From a virus, in IMG/VR virus record IMGVR_UViG_3300033148_006233, positions 1 through 40,597 of that record: a stretch of 40,597 nucleotides of DNA, one strand, 5' to 3'. The number at the start of each line of letters is the position of its first letter. Within the stretch, counting starts at the first letter, position 1. Both the position numbers and the translations under genes were made by a program. This document shows, one piece after another, positions 6,578 through 15,404 of the stretch. Under the pieces are notes generated by a model, which worked only from the letters and a program-made list of their open reading frames with translations, was not told the DNA's origin and did no database searches.

Positions 6578-7438
6578 ATGGAAATAGAAAAAACAGAGCT
6601 AAGTGATTTAGAAAAAGAAATTACAAGAGAACTAAAGAATGTGAAACCAGAGGAAGTGAGAAGAATCTTAAAAAATTTAAAAGACATAAATCCAATCAAG
6701 TACAAACCACAAAAAATAGACTTTCCAGATAGACATGTAAAATTCTGTACTTTTAGCGATGCACATATGGGGCATGTGTGTTATAGACCAGATATTTTAG
6801 AAAAAATGATTAGGGATAGTAAAAAACAAGGAGTAGAATTTTATCTTAACGTTGGAGACACACTTGAAGGAATGTCTGGGCGTGATGGACATATTTATGA
6901 ATTAGCGTTTATAGGTGCTACAGCCCAACTGAATTATTTTGAAGAACAATTTGAAAAGTTCAACAAGACAATTTATTCAATAGAACCACAGAACTCACAT
7001 GGTGGATGGTTTAAGTCTAAAGGAAACATGGGATTAGATATCGGACCAGAATTAGAGAAAAGAAACAAACACTATAAATTCATAGGATATGACGAGCAAG
7101 ATCTTTGTTTGGAAAATGGTTGCAAAATAAGACTAAGGCATCCAGGCGGAGGAACTGCTTATGCGATTAGTTATAAGATGCAGAAATATATAGAAGCAAT
7201 AAGTGGAGGAAGAAAACCACATTTACTTTTTCAAGGACATTTTCACAAAGCACAATACATGTTTTACAGGAATATTCATGGATATGACGCTGGATGTTTA
7301 CAGGAGCAAAGTCCGTTTATGAAGAAGACAAACACCCCAGCACATTTGGGATATTGGATAATAGATGTTAATATGTATAAACAAAAACGAAAAGGATTGG
7401 AAAGAGTGACTAATCAGTTTATACCTTTTTACGAATGA
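6578..7438 (+). CDS. Calcineurin-like metallophosphoesterase
   Basis: 286 aa with the metal-binding motifs in order: S-D-A-H-M-G (about residue 63), N-V-G-D-T (about 93), a Gly-Asn segment near 150, H-P-G-G-G and G-H-F-H-K-A near 220. The family hydrolyses phosphodiesters or phosphomonoesters and includes DNA nucleases (Mre11/SbcD) and cyclic-nucleotide phosphodiesterases. The first 50 residues form a charged helical extension. A strong GGAGG precedes the ATG by 7 bases, opening a new translation unit. DNA processing or removal of a signal nucleotide are both possible. Confidence 0.85.
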   Translation: MEIEKTELSDLEKEITRELKNVKPEEVRRILKNLKDINPIKYKPQKIDFPDRHVKFCTFSDAHMGHVCYRPDILEKMIRDSKKQGVEFYLNVGDTLEGMSGRDGHIYELAFIGATAQLNYFEEQFEKFNKTIYSIEPQNSHGGWFKSKGNMGLDIGPELEKRNKHYKFIGYDEQDLCLENGCKIRLRHPGGGTAYAISYKMQKYIEAISGGRKPHLLFQGHFHKAQYMFYRNIHGYDAGCLQEQSPFMKKTNTPAHLGYWIIDVNMYKQKRKGLERVTNQFIPFYE

Positions 7439-7500
7439 TGGAAATTGAAAACATAACTATATTAGAGATAAAGAGGAACATAATAAACAAAAACAAATAA
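7438..7500 (+). CDS. 20-codon ORF (doubtful)
   Basis: ATG overlaps the phosphoesterase stop region; the frame is a Lys/Asn/Ile-rich 20-mer. It may simply fill the 86-base gap before the terminase small subunit. Confidence 0.2.
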   Translation: MEIENITILEIKRNIINKNK

Positions 7501-7524
7501 AAATAGAGAATATTTTCAATTAAA

Positions 7525-7902
7525 ATGGACAATAATGAACATTTTTCAACAAAAAAGAGAAAAGAGATATTCATAAAGGCATTTAGAGAATCATTTGGAA
7601 AGGTTGCTGAAGCATGCAGAGAAGCAAAGATTTCTCGTGGAACCTATTATAAATGGATAAAAAAGAAGGCTTTCACAAAACAATTAAATGAATGTATAGA
7701 AAATTTAAAAGATGATATAGAAAATAAATTAATTCAGAAAGCATTAGAAGGCGATAATGCTTGTTTAATCTTCTTCTGTAAGACAAAACTTAAAGATAGG
7801 GGATATGTAGAAAAACAAGAAATCGAACAAGTAGGAGATGGGGTTAAAATAGATGTGAAAATTTCTGATGAGATTAAAAAATTATTTGAAGAAAAAGTTT
7901 AA
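7525..7902 (+). CDS. terS: Terminase small subunit
   Basis: 125 aa. The N-terminal half holds a helix-turn-helix (GKVAEACREAKISRGTYYKW, residues about 25-45), followed by IENKLIQKALEGDN and FFCKTKLKDRGY, the pattern of phBC6A51-type small terminases. It recognises viral DNA and recruits TerL. It lies directly upstream of TerL, with an 8-base gap. Confidence 0.85.
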   Translation: MDNNEHFSTKKRKEIFIKAFRESFGKVAEACREAKISRGTYYKWIKKKAFTKQLNECIENLKDDIENKLIQKALEGDNACLIFFCKTKLKDRGYVEKQEIEQVGDGVKIDVKISDEIKKLFEEKV

Positions 7903-7910
7903 AATGAAAA

Positions 7911-9383
7911 ATGAAATTAGAATTAACAGCAAAACAAGCATTAGCATATCTTTATTTACAGGATAACAAAACAACCGAACTTGGCTTTGGGGGAGGAGCT
8001 GGTGGGGGAAAATCGATTCTTGGCTGTTTTTGGATTCTTCAACAAGCTTTGGAGTATCCAGGAACTGCCTGGCTAATTGGGCGTAGAGAACTAACAAATT
8101 TAAAAAAAACCACTCTTATTTCTTTCTTTGAAATATTACAATTACTTAAAATAAAGCCATCAAGCATTTTTACGATGAATCAACAAACAAATATACTTAA
8201 TTTTCATAATGGAAGCCGTATTTTTTTAATGGATATGTCAAAACAACCAAGTGATCCCCTTTATACAAGATTTGGTGGATTAGAACTAACCGGCGCGTTT
8301 GTAGATGAATCAAATGAAAATGAAGAATTATCTATAACAATTTTAAAAACAAGAATAGGAAGGAAACTCAACAAAAAATATGGAATCCTTCCAAAGATTT
8401 TGGAAACATTTAATCCTCAAAAAAACCATATATATTATAGATATTACAAACCTTCTAGAGATAATGAATTACCAAAAAACAGAGTTTTTATAAAATCATT
8501 AGCAACAGATAATTATTATTTGGATGAGAATTATATAAACCAATTAAAAAACGCAGACAAAATAACAAAGGAAAGACTTCTTTATGGAAACTTTGAATAC
8601 GATGATGATCCGACTAGACTATTTGAATACGATGCTATTTTGGATATGTTCACGAATAACGCGGAGAGAGGGACAAAATATTGTATAGTGGATGTGGCAG
8701 GCAGAGGAAGAGATAGAACAATCACAACGATCTGGGATGGTCTTTTTATTGAGAAGATTTACAATGAAGACAATATTTCAAGTGATGAATTAGATGAAAG
8801 ATTAAAAAAATATAAGATTCCAAGAAGCAAATGTGCAGTAGATGAGGATGGGGTAGGGTATGGATTGGTTAAAAATCTTCCAGGAGTAAAAGGTTTTGTG
8901 AACAATGCAAGGCCAATACAAAACAAGAAAGAAACAGACACTCAAAAAGTTCTACACAATTATGCAAATTTAAAGGCTCAGTGCTGGTTTGAATTGGCTA
9001 ATTATGTTAATTCTGGATTGATAGGAATTTACAGAGGAATCTCTGTCCAGGACAAAAAATTATTAATCGAGGACCTCGAACAAATCAAACAAAAAGACCC
9101 TGGAAAAGACCAACCATTGAGAGTTTTGACAAAGGAAGAGATCAAGGAAGTGCTAGGCAGGTCAACAGATATAGGCGACGCGGTGATGATGAGAATGTTT
9201 TTTGAATTAAAAACACCGATGGCCTTTTCATTTATTTCACCTAAACCAGTTTACAAAAAATCAAAAGAGGAAGAGGATAAAGAAGAATTAGAACGCCAAG
9301 AAATAATTAAGGAGGCAATAGAAAAAGGAGATGTAGCTCTTAGCCCAGCACAACGTAGAAAACAATTGAGCAACAATATTTAA
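7911..9383 (+). CDS. terL: Terminase large subunit (packaging ATPase/nuclease)
   Basis: 490 aa. A Gly-rich Walker A (GGGAGGGKS, about residues 27-35), a Walker B ending in VDE (residues 131-133), and a C-terminal RNase H-like nuclease domain (VDVAGRGRDRT near 255, then VDEDGVGYG) show a complete motor. It cuts and pumps DNA into the prohead through the portal. The promoter-like box for the portal gene overlaps its last codons. The start at 7911 follows the TerS stop closely. Confidence 0.93.
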   Translation: MKLELTAKQALAYLYLQDNKTTELGFGGGAGGGKSILGCFWILQQALEYPGTAWLIGRRELTNLKKTTLISFFEILQLLKIKPSSIFTMNQQTNILNFHNGSRIFLMDMSKQPSDPLYTRFGGLELTGAFVDESNENEELSITILKTRIGRKLNKKYGILPKILETFNPQKNHIYYRYYKPSRDNELPKNRVFIKSLATDNYYLDENYINQLKNADKITKERLLYGNFEYDDDPTRLFEYDAILDMFTNNAERGTKYCIVDVAGRGRDRTITTIWDGLFIEKIYNEDNISSDELDERLKKYKIPRSKCAVDEDGVGYGLVKNLPGVKGFVNNARPIQNKKETDTQKVLHNYANLKAQCWFELANYVNSGLIGIYRGISVQDKKLLIEDLEQIKQKDPGKDQPLRVLTKEEIKEVLGRSTDIGDAVMMRMFFELKTPMAFSFISPKPVYKKSKEEEDKEELERQEIIKEAIEKGDVALSPAQRRKQLSNNI

Positions 9384-9387
9384 ATAT
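9366..9387 (+). promoter_or_regulatory. Promoter-like element, copy 1 (before portal gene)
   Basis: TTGAGCAACAAT is followed directly by ATTTAAATAT, an archaeal-type TATA core. The whole 22-bp block recurs exactly at 11770-11791, and the 12-bp left part recurs inverted at 32833-32844. A TATCCTTTCA segment follows in both copies (9408 and 11789). Inferred to be a virus-specific late promoter. Confidence 0.65.
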
Positions 9388-9427
9388 ACTAAGAAATTAA
9401 TTATTATATCCTTTCACTTTTATACTC

Positions 9428-11764
9428 ATGGGAATTTTAGATCTTTTTAAAAAAGAGAAGTCAGTACCACCTGTGGCAACCATTACAGAGGAGTCGCGGG
9501 GAGGAATACCTAAAGCCTATATTCCTAAATTTCTTTATAAGCCGCCGTTTGGATATCCAAGATATGTTGATCTAGTTACAATTAGAAGACTAGCTGCAAT
9601 GCCTTATGTCGAGATGTGCATATCAACAATAGTAGACAATGTTTGTGCAGTACCTTGGGACATTGTGCCTAAAGAAGGAAAAGAGGATTCACCGACTTTA
9701 GAAGAACATAAAAAACAAGTTATGGATTTTTATAAAAATCCAAATACAAACAAAGAAAGTTTTGAAGAGATCAGGAGAAAATATATAAGAGATATTTTAG
9801 AAGTAGACGCAGGAGTTTTAAATAAAGTTTTTAATCAAAAAGGAGAGATGGTTGAAATAGTTGCAAGAGATGGAGCAACATTTACAAAGAACCCAGATAT
9901 TTATGGAATGTTTACTGATAGAGAGGATTTAATTCTTGATGCAGCAATATTGCCCCCAAATAAAGAATCAAGTGCTATGTCTATTGAGCCAGGGTTTATT
10001 TCAGCTGCAGATGCTAGAGAGAAAGCTGCATATTTTCAATATGGATGGTTAAGTGGCGCACGGCCTGTGCCTTTTGGAAGGAGAGAAATAATTTGGTTTG
10101 AAAGAAATCCTAGGACTGATAATATTTATGGAAGGTCGCCAATTCAGAACTTAGCAGATACGATCCAGACGCTTATTTATGCTATAGAGCACAACCTCGA
10201 ATATTTTAATGATAATTCAATTCCTAAGGGGGTGTTAGGACTAGAAGGTAGTGATTCAGACGAGATAATTGCGTTCAAAGAACAATGGATGGAGCAGCAA
10301 AGAAAAAAAGATTCTGCTGGAAATTGGAAGAAGGTTTTCCATCAATTGCCTATAGTGGGTAAGACGCCAACATTCACAAGGTTCCAACTGACTAATGCGG
10401 AAATGGAATTGTTAGAGGGCCAGAAGTGGTGGTCTAAGATGGTATGGGCATGTTTTGGGGTTACAAGTGTCGAACTAGGATACACAGAAGATGCAAAAGG
10501 CTTGGCAAATCAAATAGTACAATCTAATGTTTTTAAGAAGAGATCAATTAATCCAATTTTAAGATTAGAGGAATATAAACATAATCAAGAAATCATAAGT
10601 GAATTTGAATTTGATGATGTAGAGTTTAAATTTTTAATGTTCGATGTCGACGAGGAAATAAAGAAAGCTCAATTATATCAACAGCAATTATCTGGAGGAT
10701 GGAAATCTATTAATGAAATTAGGGTAGAGGAAGGACTAGACGAAGTAGAGTGGGGGGATAAACAAACTCCAGAAGAACAACACCAGCAGGAAATGGACAA
10801 ACTTGCGCAGTCTGGAATGTTTGGAGGATCCATGCAGGAAGAAGAAAACAATCAAAAGAAGAAAGTAAAAAAGGAGAAGGAAATTTTACAGAGCAAAAAA
10901 GAAGAAAAGGACATAGAGACCAAGCCGTTTGGAGGATACACCAACTTCGACGAGTGCGTCAGCAAGAACAGGGACAAAAAAGATCCTAAGGCTTACTGTG
11001 CGGAGATTATGAGGAGGACAGAAGGAAAGGCCTGGGAGAGCAACCCCTTGATATTGGGTCCTAATGAGGCAATGGACGAGGATAGACTAAAAAAGAGCAT
11101 AATATATTTATTAAAGCAGAATGAGGCGAAGATCAAGGCTCTTGTGGAGAGGGAAATGGGGTCCAATACTTTGCAAGAAATTAAGGCTCTGGATGACTTA
11201 GCGAAGGCAATAAAGAGTATACTAACATTCGATGGAATAAAATCTATCAGCGACGCTATAATAAAGAACACTTTTATGGAAGGCCATGATTCTGCTGAGA
11301 AACAATTAAATAAGAATTTGATGGTTAATAATGAAGCGATGGTTTTCATCCAGGATTATACTTTCAATAATATAAAGGGCATGACTGATGAGATCATGCA
11401 AGATTTGAGGCAGGAATTAGAAAGAGGCATAATTGAAGGAGAAGGAATCACAAAGATCAAGGCTCGTATTGGAAAGGTTTTTGATGTTGGTGAAAACCGT
11501 GCGGAGATGATCGCCAGGACTGAAACAAATCGGGCAGAGGGCCAAGGAAAATTACAGGCCTTCAAGTCAAGTGGAGAAAAATTAATGAAGAAATGGGACA
11601 CTCATTTCGATGACAGGACAAGCGCAGTCTGTAAGAGGTTGCATGGCCAAGTAGTTGGAATAAATGAAAATTTCAAGGACAAGATATCTGGATGGGAAGG
11701 TCCAACACACCCTGCGCATGTAAATTGCAGGAGTTCTGTGATTTATATTGAAAAAGAAGAATAA
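9428..11764 (+). CDS. Portal protein fused to a MuF/gp7 head-morphogenesis domain
   Basis: 778 aa. Residues about 1-450 read as an HK97/SPP1-type portal (PYVEMCISTIVDNVCAVPWDI near 60, the long stem region and GVTSVELGYT). A Cys-containing FDECVSKNRDKKDPKAYCAE block common in phage head proteins follows near 510. Residues about 560-778 are a MuF domain, with RTETNRAEGQGK, a Cys, and HPAHVNCRS at the end. The portal forms the DNA gate and connector; MuF proteins are internal head proteins. Usually these are two genes, so this is a fusion. No ribosome-binding site is visible, fitting a short-leader start from the upstream box. Confidence 0.9.
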   Translation: MGILDLFKKEKSVPPVATITEESRGGIPKAYIPKFLYKPPFGYPRYVDLVTIRRLAAMPYVEMCISTIVDNVCAVPWDIVPKEGKEDSPTLEEHKKQVMDFYKNPNTNKESFEEIRRKYIRDILEVDAGVLNKVFNQKGEMVEIVARDGATFTKNPDIYGMFTDREDLILDAAILPPNKESSAMSIEPGFISAADAREKAAYFQYGWLSGARPVPFGRREIIWFERNPRTDNIYGRSPIQNLADTIQTLIYAIEHNLEYFNDNSIPKGVLGLEGSDSDEIIAFKEQWMEQQRKKDSAGNWKKVFHQLPIVGKTPTFTRFQLTNAEMELLEGQKWWSKMVWACFGVTSVELGYTEDAKGLANQIVQSNVFKKRSINPILRLEEYKHNQEIISEFEFDDVEFKFLMFDVDEEIKKAQLYQQQLSGGWKSINEIRVEEGLDEVEWGDKQTPEEQHQQEMDKLAQSGMFGGSMQEEENNQKKKVKKEKEILQSKKEEKDIETKPFGGYTNFDECVSKNRDKKDPKAYCAEIMRRTEGKAWESNPLILGPNEAMDEDRLKKSIIYLLKQNEAKIKALVEREMGSNTLQEIKALDDLAKAIKSILTFDGIKSISDAIIKNTFMEGHDSAEKQLNKNLMVNNEAMVFIQDYTFNNIKGMTDEIMQDLRQELERGIIEGEGITKIKARIGKVFDVGENRAEMIARTETNRAEGQGKLQAFKSSGEKLMKKWDTHFDDRTSAVCKRLHGQVVGINENFKDKISGWEGPTHPAHVNCRSSVIYIEKEE

Positions 11765-11769
11765 TTCTA

Positions 11770-11791
11770 TTGAGCAACAATATTTAAATAT
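11770..11791 (+). promoter_or_regulatory. Promoter-like element, copy 2 (before protease-scaffold gene)
   Basis: Exact copy of 9366-9387, placed just after the portal stop. Its ATTTAAATAT lies about 26 bases before an ATG at 11812, so that ATG would be at or near the transcription start. Confidence 0.65.
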
Positions 11792-11811
11792 CCTTTCAGT
11801 TTAATTTTATT

Positions 11812-11862
11812 ATGAAGCTTCTAGTGAGAACTAGGGCTTTGCTTTGGTTCTTGCTAAAATAA
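11812..11862 (+). CDS. 16-codon leaderless peptide or RNA hairpin leader
   Basis: The frame encodes a 16-residue hydrophobic, basic peptide (starts MKLLVRTRALL) that would be leaderless from the box at 11781-11790. The same bases fold as CTAGT-GAGA-ACTAG (11821-11834), with outer pairs AAGC/GCTT, so the segment may act as an RNA leader structure rather than as a protein. Confidence 0.35.
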   Translation: MKLLVRTRALLWFLLK

Positions 11863-11868
11863 TAAAAA

Positions 11869-12783
11869 ATGGAAACAAGTTTTATATTTAGCTCAGATAA
11901 TTTGGAATTAAAAAGTGAAGGTGAAAAATTCTTTGTGGAGGGATATATCTCTACTTCTGATTTAGACCTAGTAAATGATATAGTTACAAAAACCTGTCTC
12001 ATAGACATGGCAGACCAAATGAAAAAAAGGAGTATAAAGTTCGATGTAGAGCATGAGAGTTTCAGGGGAAAAAGCAATCTGGACAGGGAGATAAACAAGA
12101 CTATTATTCCCGCTGCTAAAATTGATGATTTTTTGATGGATAAAAAGGGGCTGAAAGTTAGAGCGGTCTTAAACAATCATTCAGCAAGGTTTGATGAGGT
12201 GAAAGGATCAATCCAGGATGGTTTTCTAGATGCTTTTTCTATTGCTTATGTGCCAGTCAAAACAACAGTCCAGGAAAAGAATGGGCAGCAAGTTAGATTA
12301 TTAGATAAAATTAATTTATTAAATGTTGCATTTACAGGCAACCCAGTAAACACAGAGTCCCGAATGACAAATGTGTTTGCTAAAAGTTTAGAGTTCCTGA
12401 AAGAACAGGAAGATAATAATCACTCAAGTGATACAATTAAATTAAGGGAGGTTAAACAAATGTCAGAAGAGGAAAACAAAGAGACTACTGAAACACCAGA
12501 AGAATCTGCACCAGCAGAGGAAGCTGAATCAACAGAACCTGAATCAACTGAAGAAATTAAGGATGGGGAAACTCAACCTGAAGAATCTGATGAAGATAAA
12601 GAGGAAAAGGAAGATACAGAGGTTAAATCTTTAAGAGCAGAAGTCAAAGCACTTACTGAAAAAGTAGATGTTATGGAAAAAGCTTTGAAGAAACCTTTGA
12701 GGAAATCTAAAGTTGAACAGCAAGACAAATCTGAGAATTTCGTGGAAGAGAAAACAAAAAATCCTCTAGACTTAATCGCTTAA
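11869..12783 (+). CDS. Prohead protease fused to scaffold (U35-type)
   Basis: 304 aa. Residues 1-150 match HK97-type prohead proteases: His62 in FDVEHES and Ser124 in DAFSIAYVP are the likely catalytic pair, followed by VAFTGNPVN. Residues about 195-304 are acidic and low in complexity, then a coiled coil (VKSLRAEVKALTEKVDVMEKAL), as in scaffold domains. The protease trims scaffold and capsid during maturation. An internal ATG with a strong ribosome-binding site should also give the scaffold part alone. Confidence 0.85.
   Translation: METSFIFSSDNLELKSEGEKFFVEGYISTSDLDLVNDIVTKTCLIDMADQMKKRSIKFDVEHESFRGKSNLDREINKTIIPAAKIDDFLMDKKGLKVRAVLNNHSARFDEVKGSIQDGFLDAFSIAYVPVKTTVQEKNGQQVRLLDKINLLNVAFTGNPVNTESRMTNVFAKSLEFLKEQEDNNHSSDTIKLREVKQMSEEENKETTETPEESAPAEEAESTEPESTEEIKDGETQPEESDEDKEEKEDTEVKSLRAEVKALTEKVDVMEKALKKPLRKSKVEQQDKSENFVEEKTKNPLDLIA
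12460..12783 (+). CDS. Scaffold protein from an internal in-frame start
   Basis: ATG at 12460 is codon 198 of the protease gene. GGGAGG at 12446-12451 sits 8 bases before it, a better ribosome-binding site than the main start has. The 107-aa product is the acidic plus coiled-coil part alone. The arrangement parallels lambda C/Nu3 and similar nested protease-scaffold genes. Confidence 0.7.
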   Translation: MSEEENKETTETPEESAPAEEAESTEPESTEEIKDGETQPEESDEDKEEKEDTEVKSLRAEVKALTEKVDVMEKALKKPLRKSKVEQQDKSENFVEEKTKNPLDLIA

Positions 12784-12784
12784 T

Positions 12785-13915
12785 ATGGAAGAAGGAGTAG
12801 GAACGCAACTATTGACAGGAATTGATGTTAAGAGTGCTTACGCTCATTCATTTGGGGCTTTGAAAGACAAAACTAGATATGTAGATCCTATTACAGGAGA
12901 AGATATGAGGCCAATCCTTAATGAAACCCTTAAAACAGGAATCGCACGTATGAAAGCTTTGTCTACAACAGCAGGCGGAGACGGAACTGCGGGATACGCA
13001 ATGATCCCAGTTTATGTAGATCCAAGAATTGTTGACGTAACTAGGAAAGAAACACCATTGGTGGAACTTATCCCAAGAGTAGCAAATCAAGGAATGTATG
13101 CTGATTACAATAAGATCACTGCCAAAGGTGGAGGTTTTACAGCTGCAGAAGATGCTGCATTGGCTGAAACTACAACAACTTATGATAGAGCAAGCACACC
13201 AATTAAGTTTCTATATGCTGTTGGAAGAGTAACAGGCCCAACACAGGCAGCAATGCCAAGTTACATGTTAGAAGGATTCCAGCCAGCAGGTGGAGGCTTA
13301 GGAACTAGCACATTTAGTAATGTTGGAGCACCTAATGCAAAGCAGCAAGAAGTGATCATAAAAGCTAGAGAATTAAGAGAATTAGAAGAAGATCTCATTA
13401 TTAATGGAGATGCAAGCACAACTACAACAGAGTTCTCTGGAATTGTAAAATTACAGAGCGACACAAATGTTGTTGATTTGGACGGAACAGCATTGACATA
13501 TGATGACATTGAAACTGCGATATTATATGCTATACAAGATGGTGGAAGGCCTAAGTTAGGAGTTGCATCACCTAGTGTTGTTAAGGATATTCGAAAGATT
13601 ATCATTGACACATACAGATATAATCCAGGAGATATGGCATCAGGAAGTCTACCATTTGGAATCTCACCAAGTATTGTTTTAGAAACAATGGCTGGAAGAA
13701 TACCTGTTATATTTAGCAGATTCTTATCAGACACAAGTGGAGCAAAACAAATATACTTTTTAGATACTGATTGGATAGAAATGAGAGTTCTTTTAGATAT
13801 GACTTATGAGGAATTTGGTAAAACAAATGACTCAAACAAGTTCATGCTTAAAATCTACGAATGTCTTATCATGAGAAACACTGCGTTCAATAGTTTCATA
13901 GACAACATACAATAA
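12785..13915 (+). CDS. Major capsid protein, HK97 fold
   Basis: 376 aa, of usual length for HK97-type capsid proteins. It follows portal and protease-scaffold genes, has a helical N-arm, the strand segment YNKITAKGGGFTAAED, a long spine-helix region (KQQEVIIKARELRELEEDLIINGD) and a C-terminal FGKTNDSNKFMLKIYECLIM. Assignment rests on gene order, length and fold-like pattern. No separate cleavage site can be named. A T-rich terminator-like tract follows at 13919. Confidence 0.85.
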   Translation: MEEGVGTQLLTGIDVKSAYAHSFGALKDKTRYVDPITGEDMRPILNETLKTGIARMKALSTTAGGDGTAGYAMIPVYVDPRIVDVTRKETPLVELIPRVANQGMYADYNKITAKGGGFTAAEDAALAETTTTYDRASTPIKFLYAVGRVTGPTQAAMPSYMLEGFQPAGGGLGTSTFSNVGAPNAKQQEVIIKARELRELEEDLIINGDASTTTTEFSGIVKLQSDTNVVDLDGTALTYDDIETAILYAIQDGGRPKLGVASPSVVKDIRKIIIDTYRYNPGDMASGSLPFGISPSIVLETMAGRIPVIFSRFLSDTSGAKQIYFLDTDWIEMRVLLDMTYEEFGKTNDSNKFMLKIYECLIMRNTAFNSFIDNIQ

Positions 13916-13918
13916 ATC

Positions 13919-13955
13919 CTTTTTGTTATTTTTTAGATTTTAAAATTTTATTTTT
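13919..13955 (+). terminator. T-tract terminator after the capsid gene
   Basis: Repeated T runs (CTTTTTGTTATTTTTTAG and on) with no stem directly after the capsid stop, the usual form of an archaeal intrinsic terminator. Confidence 0.5.
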
Positions 13956-13999
13956 ATGTTTAAAGAAAAAATAACCAATTAAATTACAGGAGGTTAAAA

Positions 14000-14287
14000 A
14001 TGGGAGAATTATCAAGCGTGACAACAAAAGGAATCAGTCCTAATGCAGGAAAGAAAATGCTGTATATAGAAACAGCTAGCACTGCAGATAGTGGAGACAG
14101 TGTTGACGTGACAGACTCAGACGTAACTGGTGGAGAAACTCTATCAAGTGTTGACTGGGTTGTGGCATGGGACCAAACAACAGGAGATGTTGTAACTGCA
14201 ACTGATTCATCAGGAACAATTACAATAGATGCTTCTGGAGGAACAACAGATCACACTTATGCACTAATTGTAGTGGGTGATGCTTAA
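14000..14287 (+). CDS. 95-aa virion protein, possible head decoration
   Basis: Strong AGGAGG 6 bases before the ATG. Thr/Ser/Gly/Asp-rich beta-strand pattern (SSGTITIDASGG) without charge clusters, as in small capsid decoration or stabilisation proteins. It follows the capsid gene. Function inferred from place and composition. Confidence 0.55.
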   Translation: MGELSSVTTKGISPNAGKKMLYIETASTADSGDSVDVTDSDVTGGETLSSVDWVVAWDQTTGDVVTATDSSGTITIDASGGTTDHTYALIVVGDA

Positions 14288-14304
14288 TTCCCTAGATAAG
14301 TAAT

Positions 14305-15294
14305 ATGGGAAGACAAGGTTTACAAAACCCCGGAGGCAATCCAACAAGCTCGCCATTTAGAAATGGGCCATATACATGGGATCAATTCGTTGCATTTACT
14401 GGTGGATTATCAGGAGTTATGAAAGGAACTGCTGGAAAGATCTATTTTGTAGATGAGGAAAATGGAGATGACGATAATGATGGATTAAGTCCAGGAACTG
14501 CATTTGCATCTTTAGATAAATGTTTTGGAAACACAACAGGAAATAAAGTTGCAAGGGACGATTACTCTGATGATGCTGAATACTATGTTTTTGTATTTCC
14601 AGGAACATATACACCCACAGAGGATTTGAGAGTCTATGGACACGGAATACATTTAATAGGTTTAGGTCACCCCGGAAGCGATTCAGGAGTGAATATCACA
14701 GATACAAATGAGCCAGAAAATGGGCTTCTTTTATTGGGTGGTTCAAATTGCACAATAAAAAACATTCAGTTTAATATGACAACTGATGTACCAGCGATTT
14801 ATGCAATGGCTGCAGATAACTGTGTAATTGAGAACTGTAAGTTCAAAGGGACTCATGGAACAACAACAACAGCAATCCAATTAATGGATGTTAGATCTAC
14901 AAAGATTTATAACAACCAAATAGGAGAAGCTGGTGGTGATTTCACAAATGGAATTTATGCAGAAGGTGGAGCAGACTATTATTTGATTGATAGTCACATA
15001 GCTTACAATAGAATTTATTCAACAGTAAGCAGTGCTAAGGGAATTTTAATGGATAACACAAGTACAGAATACGGAAATGTTATTGAGAGAAATTTCATTA
15101 ACTTGACAACTGGCAGTGGATCTATTGGAATAGACCAAAATGCTACTGGAGGAAATCTTATTGTAGACAACTATGTTATGGTACCATCTAGTGCGACAGC
15201 AATTGAAAGTGCTGCAACAAACACTGGAATGATAGGGAATCATACTATGGCTGGAACAGCTGCGCCTGTTGATCCTAACGAAGCAATAAGTTAA
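14305..15294 (+). CDS. Parallel beta-helix virion protein
   Basis: 329 aa. After an N-terminal 45 residues comes YFVDEENGDDDNDGLSPGTAF, the common start of pectate-lyase-like solenoids, then repeated rungs such as NCTIKNIQF, NCVIENCKF and STKIYNNQI. Such proteins bind or cut polysaccharide, or decorate capsids. Lying between capsid-region genes rather than tail-fibre genes, it may be a capsid surface protein that binds host glycans. No catalytic residues can be named. Confidence 0.75.
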   Translation: MGRQGLQNPGGNPTSSPFRNGPYTWDQFVAFTGGLSGVMKGTAGKIYFVDEENGDDDNDGLSPGTAFASLDKCFGNTTGNKVARDDYSDDAEYYVFVFPGTYTPTEDLRVYGHGIHLIGLGHPGSDSGVNITDTNEPENGLLLLGGSNCTIKNIQFNMTTDVPAIYAMAADNCVIENCKFKGTHGTTTTAIQLMDVRSTKIYNNQIGEAGGDFTNGIYAEGGADYYLIDSHIAYNRIYSTVSSAKGILMDNTSTEYGNVIERNFINLTTGSGSIGIDQNATGGNLIVDNYVMVPSSATAIESAATNTGMIGNHTMAGTAAPVDPNEAIS

Positions 15295-15295
15295 A

Positions 15296-15403
15296 ATGGC
15301 AAGAATTAATAAAGAATTTGTAGAAAAACTTGAGGCTGAATTAGTTGGGAAAAAGGCAAAGGAAAAGGCAAAACCTAAGAAAGCGTCAAAGAAATCTAAA
15401 TAA
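15296..15403 (+). CDS. 35-aa Lys/Ala-rich basic peptide
   Basis: Starts MARINKEFVEKLEAEL, then a Lys/Ala/Pro tail of histone-like composition. Could neutralise packaged DNA or bind RNA. Followed by a T-rich tract. Confidence 0.5.
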   Translation: MARINKEFVEKLEAELVGKKAKEKAKPKKASKKSK

Positions 15404-15404
15404 T

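Noticed and set aside
11796-12176. 126-codon minus-strand frame
   Set aside because: Antisense to the prohead protease gene, Phe/Ser-rich, no start signals.
13261-13734. 157-codon minus-strand frame
   Set aside because: Mirror of the major capsid gene; no regulatory signals and no domain pattern.
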